The notes under the pieces are model-generated. The model ran no database searches, was not told the DNA's origin, and worked only from the letters and a program-made list of their open reading frames with translations. Shown one piece after another: positions 18,619 to 27,670 of a stretch of DNA of 64,000 nucleotides. The first letter of the stretch is position 1, and each line of letters opens with the position of its first letter. The position numbers and the translations under genes are program-made. Origin of the DNA: JBFMGD01 sp040751775 (lineage in GTDB: Bacteria; Bacillota; Dethiobacteria; DTU022); assembly GCA_040751775.1 (NCBI GenBank), contig JBFMGD010000006.1, positions 31,962 through 95,961 on the forward strand, in the 5' to 3' direction.

Positions 18619-19209
18619 TTGGATAAGCAATCAGTGAGGCGCGCTGTTTTTAAGGAGCGGGATGCCCTGACCCCGGAACAAATCAAGGCGAAAAGCGCTG
18701 CTATAGCCGCCAGGTTGTATGCCCTGCCCGCTTACCGCGCCTGCCAAAAGGTACTCTTTTTCCTTTCTTTTCGCAGCGAGGTGAATACCAGGCCGATGGT
18801 GGAAGAAAGCTTGCGGCGCGGCAAGCAGGTGCTGGTTCCAAAGGCGGTTCCCGAAACCAGGCGGTTAATCCCGTCCCGCTTGCTGGACTGGGAGAAGGAT
18901 ATAAGGCCCGGTGCTTACGGTATACCGGAGCCTCACCGCGACGCGCTGCGTACTGTTGATCCTGGAGAGCTGGATCTGGTGATCGTGCCGGGCGCCGCTT
19001 TTGATCAAAAAGGCAACCGGCTTGGATACGGCGGCGGCTACTATGACCGCTTTTTCTCCTTACTGAAACCGGCGGTACCCCTGGTAGCCCTGGCTTTTGA
19101 ACTGCAAATCGCTCCTGCGCTACCGGTGGAGCACTGGGACCGGCCTGTTGACTGCATTATCACCGAAGAGAGAGTCATTTTTACCGGCGGTGAGAACAAG
19201 AGCGTTTAG
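18619..19209 (+). CDS. 5-formyltetrahydrofolate cyclo-ligase
   Basis: Converts 5-formyl-THF to 5,10-methenyl-THF with ATP. The 196 residues include the N-terminal Lys/Arg-rich nucleotide site and the diagnostic GYGGGYYDRFF loop. The start is TTG 18619 with GAAGGAGAG upstream. The stop overlaps the stop of the convergent tetR gene by 4 nt through a shared TTAG. Confidence 0.93.
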   Translation: MDKQSVRRAVFKERDALTPEQIKAKSAAIAARLYALPAYRACQKVLFFLSFRSEVNTRPMVEESLRRGKQVLVPKAVPETRRLIPSRLLDWEKDIRPGAYGIPEPHRDALRTVDPGELDLVIVPGAAFDQKGNRLGYGGGYYDRFFSLLKPAVPLVALAFELQIAPALPVEHWDRPVDCIITEERVIFTGGENKSV

Positions 19210-19838
19210 TTCTGTTTGGGCGGATTGAAAAAACCCTGAAAAACCATGTCTGTCAACACGGAGCTGAGATGTTCCAGATCGTTTTCATTACCGTTGACAA
19301 CTTCCCAGATAAAACGGTCAATTAAGAGAATATAAGCCTTGGCTCCGATTTGCGGGTCAAATGTTTTGGCCAATCCCAGCTCCTGGGCGTGTTGAATGGA
19401 TCGGGTGGCGTTAGCGACAAAATGATCTTTGACCTCTTGCCAGTAAGCCGCGATTGATTCGGATTGGCCGAGAGCTTCCTCGAAAACCTTCATGATCGGA
19501 CGGTGCTGGTGCGACAAGCGAAAACAGGTCATCATTAGCTCGTAGAAAATTTGCCTCGCTTCTGCAAAGTTAGATGGAGTGAATTCAATATCCAGGAATG
19601 TATAAAACTCCTCCAGGACACCGTCTATCACCTTGTTCAGAATATCATCTTTGCCCTTGAAATGACTGTATACGGTTCCATAGCCTACACCGGCCTGTTC
19701 ACTGATTTTGGCGATGGTAGTCTTGGAATATCCTTCACTTAAAAAAACTTCCAAAGCGGTATCCAGGATCAGCCTGCGTGTAATCCGGCTGCGCAAGTAA
19801 CGCCTGGGCCGTTTTTGCGGCACATTCGACAAATTCAT
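19206..19838 (-). CDS. TetR/AcrR family transcriptional regulator
   Basis: An N-terminal HTH (TTIAKISEQAGVGYGTVYSHFKGK) is followed by a ligand-binding domain. I place the start at ATG 19838 rather than ATG 19871 because the latter lies inside the predicted -10 element. The protein is then 210 residues. It has its own promoter and a palindrome in the leader, suggesting autorepression. No obvious divergent target gene; the neighbours converge or point away. Confidence 0.9.
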   Translation of the reverse strand: MNLSNVPQKRPRRYLRSRITRRLILDTALEVFLSEGYSKTTIAKISEQAGVGYGTVYSHFKGKDDILNKVIDGVLEEFYTFLDIEFTPSNFAEARQIFYELMMTCFRLSHQHRPIMKVFEEALGQSESIAAYWQEVKDHFVANATRSIQHAQELGLAKTFDPQIGAKAYILLIDRFIWEVVNGNENDLEHLSSVLTDMVFQGFFNPPKQN

Positions 19839-19844
19839 CCCCCC

Positions 19845-19859
19845 ATTGATATCATCAAT
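19845..19859. promoter_or_regulatory. Palindrome in tetR leader, probable operator
   Basis: ATTGAT-ATC-ATCAAT is a perfect 6-bp inverted repeat with a 3-bp centre, between the predicted transcription start and the start codon. The position suits autorepression by the TetR protein. Confidence 0.55.
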
Positions 19860-19869
19860 ACATATTGAC

Positions 19870-19897
19870 ATTATATCATTTTATTGCAAAATTTCAA
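19870..19897 (-). promoter_or_regulatory. Promoter of the tetR gene
   Basis: Minus-strand TTGAAA (19892-19897) and TATAAT (19870-19875) with a 16-bp spacer; predicted start about 19863. Confidence 0.75.
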
Positions 19898-19915
19898 ACC
19901 TTATTCCTGAACATA

Positions 19916-19950
19916 GAAAAACAGCACTCTTTACAGAGAGAGTGCTGTTT
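19916..19950 (-). terminator. Intrinsic terminator of the sleB-like gene
   Basis: AACAGCACTCT (19920-19930) and AGAGTGCTGTT (19939-19949) form an 11-12 bp stem. On the minus strand it is followed by a run of Ts, placed about 45 nt after the sleB-like stop. Confidence 0.85.
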
Positions 19951-19995
19951 GGTAAAATATAGTTATTCGGAGAGGTAAGGTTTTCTCATTGTTTT

Positions 19996-20565
19996 TTAAA
20001 AAGCAAAAACATGTTTGCCGATTTGCGTGATTGTCTGGCGGGTGAAAATCCAATAACTGGTAGCAGTGGCCGGGTTGTAATAATAGAGCGCTCCTTCACT
20101 GGGGTCGGCACCCTCAAGCGCTTCTTCCACCGCCCGGTAGGCGCTTTCGTCCGGCTCCAACCAAAACTGCCCGTCCGAGACGGCGGTGAAAGCTTGCGGC
20201 TCAAAGATTACCCCGGCAACATGGTCCGGAAAATCCGGGTCCTCAACGCGGTTAATGATCACCGCCGCCACGGCGACCTGCCCTTGAAATTGTTCACCCC
20301 GGGCTTCACTGTAGACCGCCCGGGCCAGCAGGTCGATCTCCTCTTCGGAAGGTTGGTAGCGTAAGTCCGGATCAGCTTGCGCCTGTTCCACCTGTTGGCC
20401 CGGCCTGCCGGTCGCTTTGAAGCTGTTGGCCAGGGCCGGCCCGGCATCGGACACGCCAGCGACCCCGGCCGCATAAAATGTAACCGCGGCAACCATCAGG
20501 AAGATACAGCGCTGCACCCTGTTGGTATGCAGCGCCAACTGCCGCTGTAGTTCAATCAAGTGCAT
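19996..20565 (-). CDS. SleB-type cell-wall hydrolase
   Basis: A 189-residue protein with an N-terminal hydrophobic segment (about residues 19-40) that would export or anchor it. The C-terminal Hydrolase_2 domain begins LLARAVYSEARGEQFQGQVAV, whose Glu is the likely catalytic residue, and continues AAVIINRV. The family includes the spore cortex-lytic enzyme SleB and CwlJ. No peptidoglycan-binding repeat is seen. ATG 20565 has AGGAGG nine bases upstream. Supports a spore-forming lineage. Confidence 0.9.
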   Translation of the reverse strand: MHLIELQRQLALHTNRVQRCIFLMVAAVTFYAAGVAGVSDAGPALANSFKATGRPGQQVEQAQADPDLRYQPSEEEIDLLARAVYSEARGEQFQGQVAVAAVIINRVEDPDFPDHVAGVIFEPQAFTAVSDGQFWLEPDESAYRAVEEALEGADPSEGALYYYNPATATSYWIFTRQTITQIGKHVFAF

Positions 20566-20598
20566 CGCATGTGACCTCCTTTCGCTAAGCCTTTGGTT

Positions 20599-20627
20599 AT
20601 GTTAAACCATCAACAGCGTTTGGTCAA
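20599..20627 (-). promoter_or_regulatory. Promoter upstream of the sleB-like gene
   Basis: Minus-strand TTGACC (20622-20627) and TAACAT (20599-20604), spacer 17 bp. It fits a vegetative sigma factor moderately well; a sporulation sigma factor cannot be excluded. Confidence 0.45.
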
Positions 20628-20757
20628 AGAGGCTCAGCAGGGGATGGTTTGCTGTAACGCCGATCAGCGGGAGAGAGGCGCTTTGACGGTCTAGATACTG
20701 CCTAATCGGCGGCTATCCAGCCGACTAGGGGTAATTAAATAAAACTGGAGCGATTGG

Positions 20758-21453
20758 ATGTCTGTCTACGCAATTGGCGATTTGCACCTGTCGCATGATC
20801 GGCCCAAGCCCATGGCTGTTTTTGGCCCGGAATGGGACAGCCATCCGGAGAAAATCCGCGCAAACTGGAACCGGGTAGTGGGAGATGAAGATCTGGTAAT
20901 TGTTAACGGTGATATCTCCTGGGCGATGCAGCTTGTTGAGGCGGCCGCTGATTTAGCCTGGTTGGCTTCGTTAAAAGGGAGCAAGCTGCTCATCCGCGGC
21001 AATCACGATTACTGGTGGTCCGCTATCGGCAAGGTGCGCTCCGCCCTGCCCGCAGGCATGTATGCTATACAGAACGATCATTTCGCCTGGGGCTGCTGGG
21101 CTGTCTGTGGAACGCGCGGTTGGCTTTGCCCCGGGGAAGACGGCTTTGATCAGGCGGATGATGAAAAGATATTCTTGCGGGAGCTGCAGCGTTTGGATTT
21201 GTCACTGCGGAGTGCTGTACGCGAAGGTTTCCAGTCTATCATTGCCGCCTTGCATTTCCCACCCTACACCCGGCAGGGATTATCCAGCGAGCTGACTGTA
21301 CTGCTGGAAAAAGCCGGCGTCAAACACTGTGTTTTCGGTCATATTCACGATGCCGGACGTGAAACCGTCTTCCAGGGGGAAAAAGGCGGCGTTGTCTATC
21401 ATTTCACTGCCGCTGACGGTGTCGATTTCACCCCGGTTTTGATCGTCCCGTAG
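20758..21453 (+). CDS. Calcineurin-like metallophosphoesterase
   Basis: A 231-residue cytosolic protein. Dimetal motifs in order: GDLHLSH, VNGDISW, RGNHDYWW, then LHFPPY and FGHIHDAG. The set is complete, so it should be active. It matches the short phosphohydrolases of Bacillota of unknown substrate. ATG with GGAG upstream. An imperfect inverted repeat (CCTAATCGGCGGCT / AGCCGACTAGG) lies at about 20700-20729 just before the gene. Confidence 0.9.
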   Translation: MSVYAIGDLHLSHDRPKPMAVFGPEWDSHPEKIRANWNRVVGDEDLVIVNGDISWAMQLVEAAADLAWLASLKGSKLLIRGNHDYWWSAIGKVRSALPAGMYAIQNDHFAWGCWAVCGTRGWLCPGEDGFDQADDEKIFLRELQRLDLSLRSAVREGFQSIIAALHFPPYTRQGLSSELTVLLEKAGVKHCVFGHIHDAGRETVFQGEKGGVVYHFTAADGVDFTPVLIVP

Positions 21454-21459
21454 CTGCGC

Positions 21460-22164
21460 TTAGCGGTACTGCCGCACCCGCTCACGGTTGGTCAATACCC
21501 CCACCGTCACCCCAATCACGAAACCGCCCACATGGGCCCACCATGCTACCGGCTGCACACCCATGGCCGAGCCCTGGGCTGCGGCGTTGAACAGCTGCAG
21601 GATAAACCAAAAAGCGAGAAAAATAACAGCGGGAACGTGGACGAAAGTGATAAAAAAACCGAGGGGAACCAAAGTGAGCACCCGGGAACGGGGGAAGAGG
21701 ATAAAGTAGGCGCCCAATATGCCGGCGATAGCGCCGCTGGCTCCAACGAGCGGCATAGCGCCGGTGGGATTGGAGAAAATGTGAAATAACTGGCTGCCGG
21801 CTCCCATGGCCAGATAGATGAACAAATATTGCCCATGACCGAGATGACCTTCGACGTTATCGCCGAAAACCCATAGGTAAACCATGTTGCCGATCAGGTG
21901 CAGCCAACCGCCGTGTAAAAAGTTGGCTGTGAGCAGGGGTAAAGCGGCGGATAGTAGAACTGGTGTCTGAAAACCGCTTTCAATAAATTGGGCCAACCCT
22001 TCAGTCAGCTCCCTGGGTACAGTACCGTATGTATAAATAAACTGGTAGACATTCTCCGGTTCCAGCATCTGCTGGTAAATAAAAACCAGAACGTTTATGA
22101 TGATTAGCGCGATATTGACCATCGGGAACCGGTAGCGGGGGGCGGTGTCTCTAATTGGAATCAT
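21460..22164 (-). CDS. Rhomboid family intramembrane serine protease
   Basis: A 234-residue integral membrane protease. The catalytic Ser is in LVGASGAIAGILGAY and the His in WWAHVGGFVIG; the HGGWLHLIGNM segment holds the conserved Asn region. Six or so membrane segments. GAAGGAGG precedes the start. A TATAAT lies about 20 bp before the ribosome site on the minus strand. It converges on the metallophosphoesterase with a 6-bp gap. Confidence 0.93.
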   Translation of the reverse strand: MIPIRDTAPRYRFPMVNIALIIINVLVFIYQQMLEPENVYQFIYTYGTVPRELTEGLAQFIESGFQTPVLLSAALPLLTANFLHGGWLHLIGNMVYLWVFGDNVEGHLGHGQYLFIYLAMGAGSQLFHIFSNPTGAMPLVGASGAIAGILGAYFILFPRSRVLTLVPLGFFITFVHVPAVIFLAFWFILQLFNAAAQGSAMGVQPVAWWAHVGGFVIGVTVGVLTNRERVRQYR

Positions 22165-22336
22165 CTTTTGACCTCCTTCTTCTAAGGTACATTATACCCC
22201 GAACCGCTGCTCTCTCTGCAAGCATGCGTGCGTTGTTACCTGAACGATTGTCTTTCATGTAATTATTTGCCAAGAGGATCCTTTTTCCCGGTGTCGAATG
22301 CAAAGTACAATGTAGCAGCCTGGAGTGAAAACACGA

Positions 22337-23173
22337 ATGTTGGGGAAAAAAGGGTACATATTTCTTTCCGTGCTCCTATTATTGTTATTATTATCTGTTT
22401 CGATCTGGCTGAAACAGGAATACGCTTTCTTCGGCATCGGCGGCGGACATCTTCTGCCTGGGGAACCGGATCGCGATCAGCCGGCTGTTACACGCACAAT
22501 TCGTATCTTAGAACCGGGAACCGCCCAGGAAACCGTGCTTTTAATCATTGCGGCGCCGGCCGAAGGTCCTACGATTATGGTCATGGGCGGGGTGCACGGG
22601 GATGAACCGGCGGGCTACCAGGCTGCCGGTATTATCTCCGGGTGGTCCATTGACCGGGGAACCTTGCTGGTATTACCGCGCGCCAATGCGCAGGCGGTAG
22701 CGTCCGGCACTCGTTACCCTCCCGGCTCTTTAAACCTAAACCGCTCTTTTCCCGGCAGCGCCGTGGGCAACCCCACTGAACGGCTGGCAGCATCCATCTA
22801 TGAAGTGATGGCTGAATTCAGGCCGCAATGGGTTGTAGATCTGCATGAAGCCCGTGAATTTGAACGGGTGCAATTTGATGCCTTGGGGCAGACGATCATC
22901 TATCCGGAAGACGCTCCTTCTCTGGCCGTGGTTGAACAGATCATCGCCGGTTTAAACCGCTCCCTAATGGAAGAGCTGCACCTGTTTCAGGTAAAGCGGG
23001 GCGGTGTCGCGGGAGGGAGTATTTCCGCAGCCCGTTCGCTGGGTCTGGAAAGCTTCACCGTGGAAACCACGCAAGAATTGCCGCTACCGGATCGAGTTAA
23101 CCAGCACCTGGAAGCCGTTCGCCTGCTTATGTCCATCCTGGAGATCAATGTCCTGGATCACAGTGCGAATTAA
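22337..23173 (+). CDS. Succinylglutamate desuccinylase/aspartoacylase-family zinc hydrolase, exported
   Basis: A hydrophobic N-terminal segment (residues 5-25) precedes an M14-like domain. The zinc ligands are in GGVHGDEPAG and the later His in VVDLHEARE; SLNLNRSFPG and ESFTVETTQ are also family-like. ATG 22337 is preferred over GTG 22325, which overlaps the GGAG ribosome site. About 278 residues. It may act on amide-linked acyl or amino acid compounds outside the membrane; substrate unknown. Its end overlaps the convergent next gene by 29 bp. Confidence 0.85.
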   Translation: MLGKKGYIFLSVLLLLLLLSVSIWLKQEYAFFGIGGGHLLPGEPDRDQPAVTRTIRILEPGTAQETVLLIIAAPAEGPTIMVMGGVHGDEPAGYQAAGIISGWSIDRGTLLVLPRANAQAVASGTRYPPGSLNLNRSFPGSAVGNPTERLAASIYEVMAEFRPQWVVDLHEAREFERVQFDALGQTIIYPEDAPSLAVVEQIIAGLNRSLMEELHLFQVKRGGVAGGSISAARSLGLESFTVETTQELPLPDRVNQHLEAVRLLMSILEINVLDHSAN

Positions 23174-23570
23174 CCGGATTTATGGGGGCGCTGAAAAGCG
23201 CTTTAACCGATTCTTTCATCAACATGATGATTGTGAATACGCCGAGAATGGTGCCAAACGGGGTAAAAACGCATTCAATCGCGGCCATGACAAGGCAGAA
23301 GGTATGGGAAACCCGTTTCTGCAGCTTTCGCCCGGCAATGATCACCAGTACGGCGAGAGTCCAGCCGGCTAAAATCACTGCGGCCGCGACCAGTGTAAAT
23401 AGCCAGCCGACTATCACCGGCGGCGCCTCGCCATCGATCGGGCCAACCCCGATGATTACGATACCAATGACCAGGTGAATGATCGGTATGCAAGCAAACG
23501 CGGCCAATAACCCTCCCACGACATAATGAAAAACTGCGAGCAGGTTTAAGTATTGTTCATCTTGCTCCAT
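23145..23570 (-). CDS. Small four-helix membrane protein, function unknown
   Basis: A 141-residue protein from ATG 23570 with GAGGAG upstream. About three to four hydrophobic segments with a polar C-terminus, resembling DUF4870-like or uncharacterised membrane proteins. No motif allows a function. Its last codons overlap the end of the convergent zinc hydrolase gene. Confidence 0.7.
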   Translation of the reverse strand: MEQDEQYLNLLAVFHYVVGGLLAAFACIPIIHLVIGIVIIGVGPIDGEAPPVIVGWLFTLVAAAVILAGWTLAVLVIIAGRKLQKRVSHTFCLVMAAIECVFTPFGTILGVFTIIMLMKESVKALFSAPINPVNSHCDPGH

Positions 23571-23701
23571 GGTTCTCCTCCTCTCACAAAAAAAAATCAC
23601 TTCAAAACACTTATTTCAACATAAAACAGTATTTCCCTGCAGTGACATCTGCAGTTTTTGATATTCGTAATCATCCTTTCGGCCGATGGCAAAATACTCC
23701 G

Positions 23702-23722
23702 TTTGGCGGTTTTCCGGCCAAA
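23702..23722. promoter_or_regulatory. Inverted repeat upstream of the ABC transporter
   Basis: TTTGGC ... GCCAAA, 6-bp arms with a 9-bp centre, just upstream of a TATTAT (23732-23737) that may be the -10 of the downstream ABC operon. A candidate operator; no good -35 is visible. Confidence 0.35.
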
Positions 23723-23770
23723 ATGATGTGCTATTATGAATCTAAGATATAAACCGAGGAGGTTATAATT

Positions 23771-24679
23771 ATGCTTGAACCGGCTGTGCAAGTGATCAAT
23801 TTCCGCAAGAACTACGGCAGTTTTACCGCGGTGGATCAGATCAGCTTCAAAGTATTGCCGGGGGAAATATTCGGCCTGCTGGGGCCGAATGGCGCCGGAA
23901 AGACCACCACCCTGGAATGCCTGGAGGGGTTACGCCGCGCTGACGGCGGTGAGTTGAGAGTGATGGGGGTTAGCCCGGCCCGGGAACCCCGCCGGCTGCT
24001 CGGGTTAATCGGGGTTCAGCTGCAGACGGGCTCGCTGCCCGGCTATTGCAGCGTAGCCGAAGCGATGCGTTTCTTCAGCGCCTACCACGGGGTCGCGCCG
24101 GATTTCGTGTCCTTGGAGCGCCTCGGTCTCGGTGATAACTTAAAAACCCAGTACCACGCCCTTTCCACCGGGCAAAAGAGGCGCCTCGCCCTGGCCCTGG
24201 CTGTCGCCCACCGCCCGCCGGTACTGATTCTCGATGAACCCACCGCCGGGCTGGATGTGGCAACCAGGGCGGCGCTGCACCGGCTTTTAAAGGAGCTGCG
24301 CGAGGCAGGCACAACGATCCTGTTATCCACGCATGATATGGCCGAGGCCGAGACGCTGGCCGATCGGGTGGCCATTCTGTTGAAGGGCCGCCTGGCCGCC
24401 GTGGGCACTCCCCGGGAGATTACAGCCGCCGGGGCCGGGCTGACCAAGATCTCGGTACGGACGGACGGCGAGTGCCTGGCCGGGATCTCTTTTCCGGGCG
24501 TGGCCAGACAATCGCGCCAGGAGGATTATTTAATTTTCTTTACCGCCGCTCCCGGCCCCTCGGTAGCGGCGATGATCGCGCAAATTGATTCTGCCGGCGA
24601 CCAGCTGATCGACCTGCGGGTGGAGCGGCCGTCCCTGGAAGAGCGATTCCTTGAACTTACCACGGAGGAGGTATCCTGA
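23771..24679 (+). CDS. ABC transporter ATP-binding protein
   Basis: A 302-residue ABC ATPase. Walker A is GPNGAGKTTT, the signature is STGQKRRLALALA (a variant of LSGGQ), and Walker B is VLILDEPTAGLD. The C-terminal extension of about 80 residues is typical of drug/antibiotic export ATPases. GAGGAGG precedes the ATG. It is followed by its permease. Confidence 0.94.
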   Translation: MLEPAVQVINFRKNYGSFTAVDQISFKVLPGEIFGLLGPNGAGKTTTLECLEGLRRADGGELRVMGVSPAREPRRLLGLIGVQLQTGSLPGYCSVAEAMRFFSAYHGVAPDFVSLERLGLGDNLKTQYHALSTGQKRRLALALAVAHRPPVLILDEPTAGLDVATRAALHRLLKELREAGTTILLSTHDMAEAETLADRVAILLKGRLAAVGTPREITAAGAGLTKISVRTDGECLAGISFPGVARQSRQEDYLIFFTAAPGPSVAAMIAQIDSAGDQLIDLRVERPSLEERFLELTTEEVS

Positions 24680-24680
24680 T

Positions 24681-25493
24681 ATGAAAGCGTTCGCCCTTCA
24701 TTTTTCTTTCGAGTTTGCCGCCGGGTTGCGCAACCGCACACTGCTGATGATGAATTACCTGTTCCCCCTGGGCTTTTACTTCCTGGCGGGTGCGATGATG
24801 ACCGGCATCAACCCTCTCTTCAGGGAGCAGCTTCTCCCGGCCATGGTGATTTTCGCCGTACTGGCGGGATCGATCCTGGGCCTGCCCGCACCGCTGGTCG
24901 AGGCGAGAGAGGCGGGGATCCTGCGCAGTTACCGCATCAACGGTGTCCCGGCGGGATCGCTCCTGGCGATACCCGCCCTTTCCACAGCCATCCACCTGAT
25001 CCTGGCGGCTGCCGTGATTACCGTTACCGCGCCGCCGGTATTCAAGGCGCCGCTGCCGCAAAACTGGCCGGCCTCTATCCTGGTCTTCCTGCTCATGCTC
25101 TTTGCCTACAGCGGACTGGGCTCTCTGATCGGCGTCATTTCCGGCAACAGCCGCCTGAGTATTCTCTGGTCGCAGCTGATTTACCTGCCCTCCATCCTGC
25201 TGAGCGGGATGATGGTTCCGGCGGAGATGATGCCGCCGGCATTTATCAAAATCGGCCACCTGCTGCCCGCCTCTTACGCCATGCAGGGATTCATCGGATT
25301 GGGCCAGGGTCAGCCTCTACTTTACGAACCCGGCTGGGCTTTGCTGGTGCTGTTGGCGGGAGGTTTCCTGGCTTTCGCCCTGGCGCAATTTCTCTTTACC
25401 TGGGACAGCCAAAACAGTGCCCGCCGCGGCCACCCGCTCCTGGCTGTGCTGGCCCTGCTGCCGTACCTGCTAGGCGCCTTACTGCTGGTGTAG
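24681..25493 (+). CDS. ABC-2 type permease
   Basis: A 270-residue membrane protein with six hydrophobic segments and the ABC-2 arrangement. ATG 24681 with GGAGG upstream, one base after the ATPase stop. Together the two form an exporter. The downstream two-component system suggests control by an envelope signal, as with LiaRS- or DesKR-like modules. Confidence 0.9.
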   Translation: MKAFALHFSFEFAAGLRNRTLLMMNYLFPLGFYFLAGAMMTGINPLFREQLLPAMVIFAVLAGSILGLPAPLVEAREAGILRSYRINGVPAGSLLAIPALSTAIHLILAAAVITVTAPPVFKAPLPQNWPASILVFLLMLFAYSGLGSLIGVISGNSRLSILWSQLIYLPSILLSGMMVPAEMMPPAFIKIGHLLPASYAMQGFIGLGQGQPLLYEPGWALLVLLAGGFLAFALAQFLFTWDSQNSARRGHPLLAVLALLPYLLGALLLV

Positions 25494-25607
25494 CAGTATA
25501 GTTTTAAAAGAGGAAAAACGGTGCTGTATTGTGAATTTGTAAGGAGAGGAAACACAGGGAGCTGTACTTGAATTAGTGAATTGAGTGTTACCGGGAGCAA
25601 GTGGAAG

Positions 25608-25627
25608 GGGCACGCCAGGGCGTGCCC
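25608..25627. repeat. Perfect 9-bp hairpin GGGCACGCC/GGCGTGCCC
   Basis: Arms 25608-25616 and 25619-25627 with a 2-nt loop, between the permease and the response regulator. No T run follows, so it is not a clear terminator. A related hairpin lies at 37510-37529. Confidence 0.5.
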
Positions 25628-25669
25628 TCATCCGGCAATCAATTTATTGCATGGATTTGGAGAAAGAGC

Positions 25670-26335
25670 ATGGAAACAAGCGAAATTGCGATCCTCATTG
25701 TGGACGATCACCCTCTTTTCCGGCGAGGAGTGCGCCTCTTCCTGGAGACGGTACCCGGTTTAACACTGGCGGGAGAGGCCGAAGGCGGGGAGTCCGCCCT
25801 CGCCTTCCTTGAGCGGCAGCCGGTTAACCTGGTCTTGCTGGATCTGCAGATGCCCGGTCCGGACGGCATTGAAACGGCCCGCCGCATCACGGAGCTTTGG
25901 CCAAACACAAAAGTAATCATCCTTACCTCTTTCGGCAGTTGGGACCGGGTTTACAGCGCTCTCAAGGCGGGCGCCGCCGGTTATCTTCTCAAAGACGCCG
26001 AACCCGAGGAACTGGTGGCGGCGATCAGGGCGGTCGCCGCCGGTGGCAGTTACCTCGGCGCCCGGGCTACTGAAGAGCTGATCCGGCATGCCGGCCGGGA
26101 CCAGGAGCGCGGGCCGGCGGACTTGCCTGAACCGCTTTCGGAACGTGAAAAAGAGGTGTTGGCCCTGATCGCCCGCGGTTTGGGCAACCGGGAGATCGCC
26201 GGGCGGCTGTTTTTGAGCGAAACTACGGTGAAGACCCACGTGGCGAATATATTGCAAAAGCTCAATGTGAAAAGCCGCACCCAGGCCGCCCTCTATGCCA
26301 TGCGGGAAAACCTGCTGGATGGAGAAGGAGAATAG
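25670..26335 (+). CDS. NarL/FixJ-family response regulator
   Basis: A 221-residue regulator. The receiver domain has the DD pair in LIVDDHP, the phosphoacceptor D58 in LLDLQMPG and the Lys in LLKDAEP. The C-terminal LuxR HTH is LSEREKEVLALIARGLGNREIA with the recognition helix after TTVKTHV. ATG 25670 is preferred for its GGAG-like upstream site. The kinase begins 4 nt after the stop. Confidence 0.93.
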   Translation: METSEIAILIVDDHPLFRRGVRLFLETVPGLTLAGEAEGGESALAFLERQPVNLVLLDLQMPGPDGIETARRITELWPNTKVIILTSFGSWDRVYSALKAGAAGYLLKDAEPEELVAAIRAVAAGGSYLGARATEELIRHAGRDQERGPADLPEPLSEREKEVLALIARGLGNREIAGRLFLSETTVKTHVANILQKLNVKSRTQAALYAMRENLLDGEGE

Positions 26336-26338
26336 AAC

Positions 26339-27550
26339 ATGGCCGTGCTCAAAGAAAAAGCAATGAACGTGGGTAACGGGCCGCGCGAAACCGCGGCTGC
26401 GCCCCGGATAGATCAATCCGCGGAGGCCGATGCGCCGCAGCGCGGAGGAGGCGATGCCGGTTACGGCAAGGCTTTTCTCTTGAGCGCCAGGGCGGGCGCC
26501 GCCTTCGGGTTGATCGCCTCGATCATCTATCTGCAGGTGGGCGAGGCTCCCTGGCACCCGGCCTTTTTTAGCGCCGGGTTAGCCCTGCTGTCAGGCTTTT
26601 TAGCGGGCCTGGCCGGCCTGGGCGGAACCTACCTGGACCAGGTTTTATTGCTCTGGGGCATTAAGAAACCGCTGCTGAGAATGGGCGTTAGTTTTGCCGC
26701 TCTCGCCCTGGTTATTTATACGATCACTTATACCGGAGCAACCGTCCTGGGAGTAATGCTCCCTGGGCCGGGCCAGCGTTATTCCGTTTGGATGATGCTG
26801 GCGGGGTTGGTCTTCGGCGCTGTTTTCGCCCTGATAAACTATCGCGCCGAGCGGCAACGGCAGAGACTGCACATGCTGGAACTGGAAAACCGCCACCTGG
26901 CCGACTTGGCCTTACGGGAGGAGCTGTTGCGGGAGGCGGCGCGCAACCTGGCCGTTGCCGAGGAGCGCAACCGCATGGCCCGCGAACTGCACGACTCCAT
27001 CTCCCAGGGTATGCATGGTATCGTCTACGCCCTGCGCTCGCTGCGCGGCGCCCTGGACGGAAACCCGCGGGGCCTGGCAGTCCTGGGGCACCTGGAGCAG
27101 ACCGCCGGCGCCACTCTCCAGGAGTTGCGCCGCCTGATCATGGAACTGAATCCGTCGCCTCTCGACGAGCACAGCCTGGCCGAAGCGCTGCGCTTGCATT
27201 GCGATATTTTCGCCCGGCGGCAGCAGATCACGCTCGATTTTTGCCTCGGTTATACCGGCGGCCTACAGCCCGAACAGGAGGTGGCCTTATACCGCATCGC
27301 CCAGGAAGCCCTGGCCAATATCCAGCAGCATGCCTTTGCCGATCGGCTCCACGTCGCACTAAAAAGTGAAAACGAATCGGTGATCCTCACCATCCGTGAT
27401 AACGGGCGCGGCTTCAATCCTACTGAAATTACCGGAGGTCACGGCCTGAAAAACATGGCCGCCCGTGCCCGCCAGAGCGGCGGCCGCATCGAGATTCTCT
27501 CCCGCCCCGGCAGCGGCACGGCGGTATCGGTCACTGTACCGCTGCAATAA
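26339..27550 (+). CDS. Sensor histidine kinase, HisKA_3 type
   Basis: A 403-residue kinase. After a polar N-terminus of about 45 residues there are four to five membrane segments (about 45-165), a coiled linker, then the dimerisation domain with the phospho-His in ARELHDSISQGMHG (about residue 218), and an ATPase domain with DNGRGF and GHGLKNMAARA. It pairs with the upstream regulator and probably senses the membrane, like DesK- or LiaS-type kinases. Confidence 0.92.
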   Translation: MAVLKEKAMNVGNGPRETAAAPRIDQSAEADAPQRGGGDAGYGKAFLLSARAGAAFGLIASIIYLQVGEAPWHPAFFSAGLALLSGFLAGLAGLGGTYLDQVLLLWGIKKPLLRMGVSFAALALVIYTITYTGATVLGVMLPGPGQRYSVWMMLAGLVFGAVFALINYRAERQRQRLHMLELENRHLADLALREELLREAARNLAVAEERNRMARELHDSISQGMHGIVYALRSLRGALDGNPRGLAVLGHLEQTAGATLQELRRLIMELNPSPLDEHSLAEALRLHCDIFARRQQITLDFCLGYTGGLQPEQEVALYRIAQEALANIQQHAFADRLHVALKSENESVILTIRDNGRGFNPTEITGGHGLKNMAARARQSGGRIEILSRPGSGTAVSVTVPLQ

Positions 27551-27670
27551 CTCTCCCTATGCATTCATCTTTTTAGGACTTCTCTCATTTACCAGCAGGA
27601 TTATTTTCGCCGGAAAGAGAATTGATGAATGTTTACGTATGTACTTAGAAAAAGCAAGGAGGTTAGAGCT

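Noticed and set aside
27629..27670. ATG 27629 as start of the NuoE-like gene
   Set aside because: A strong AAGGAGG lies downstream of it, 8 nt before TTG 27671; the extra residues do not look like family sequence.
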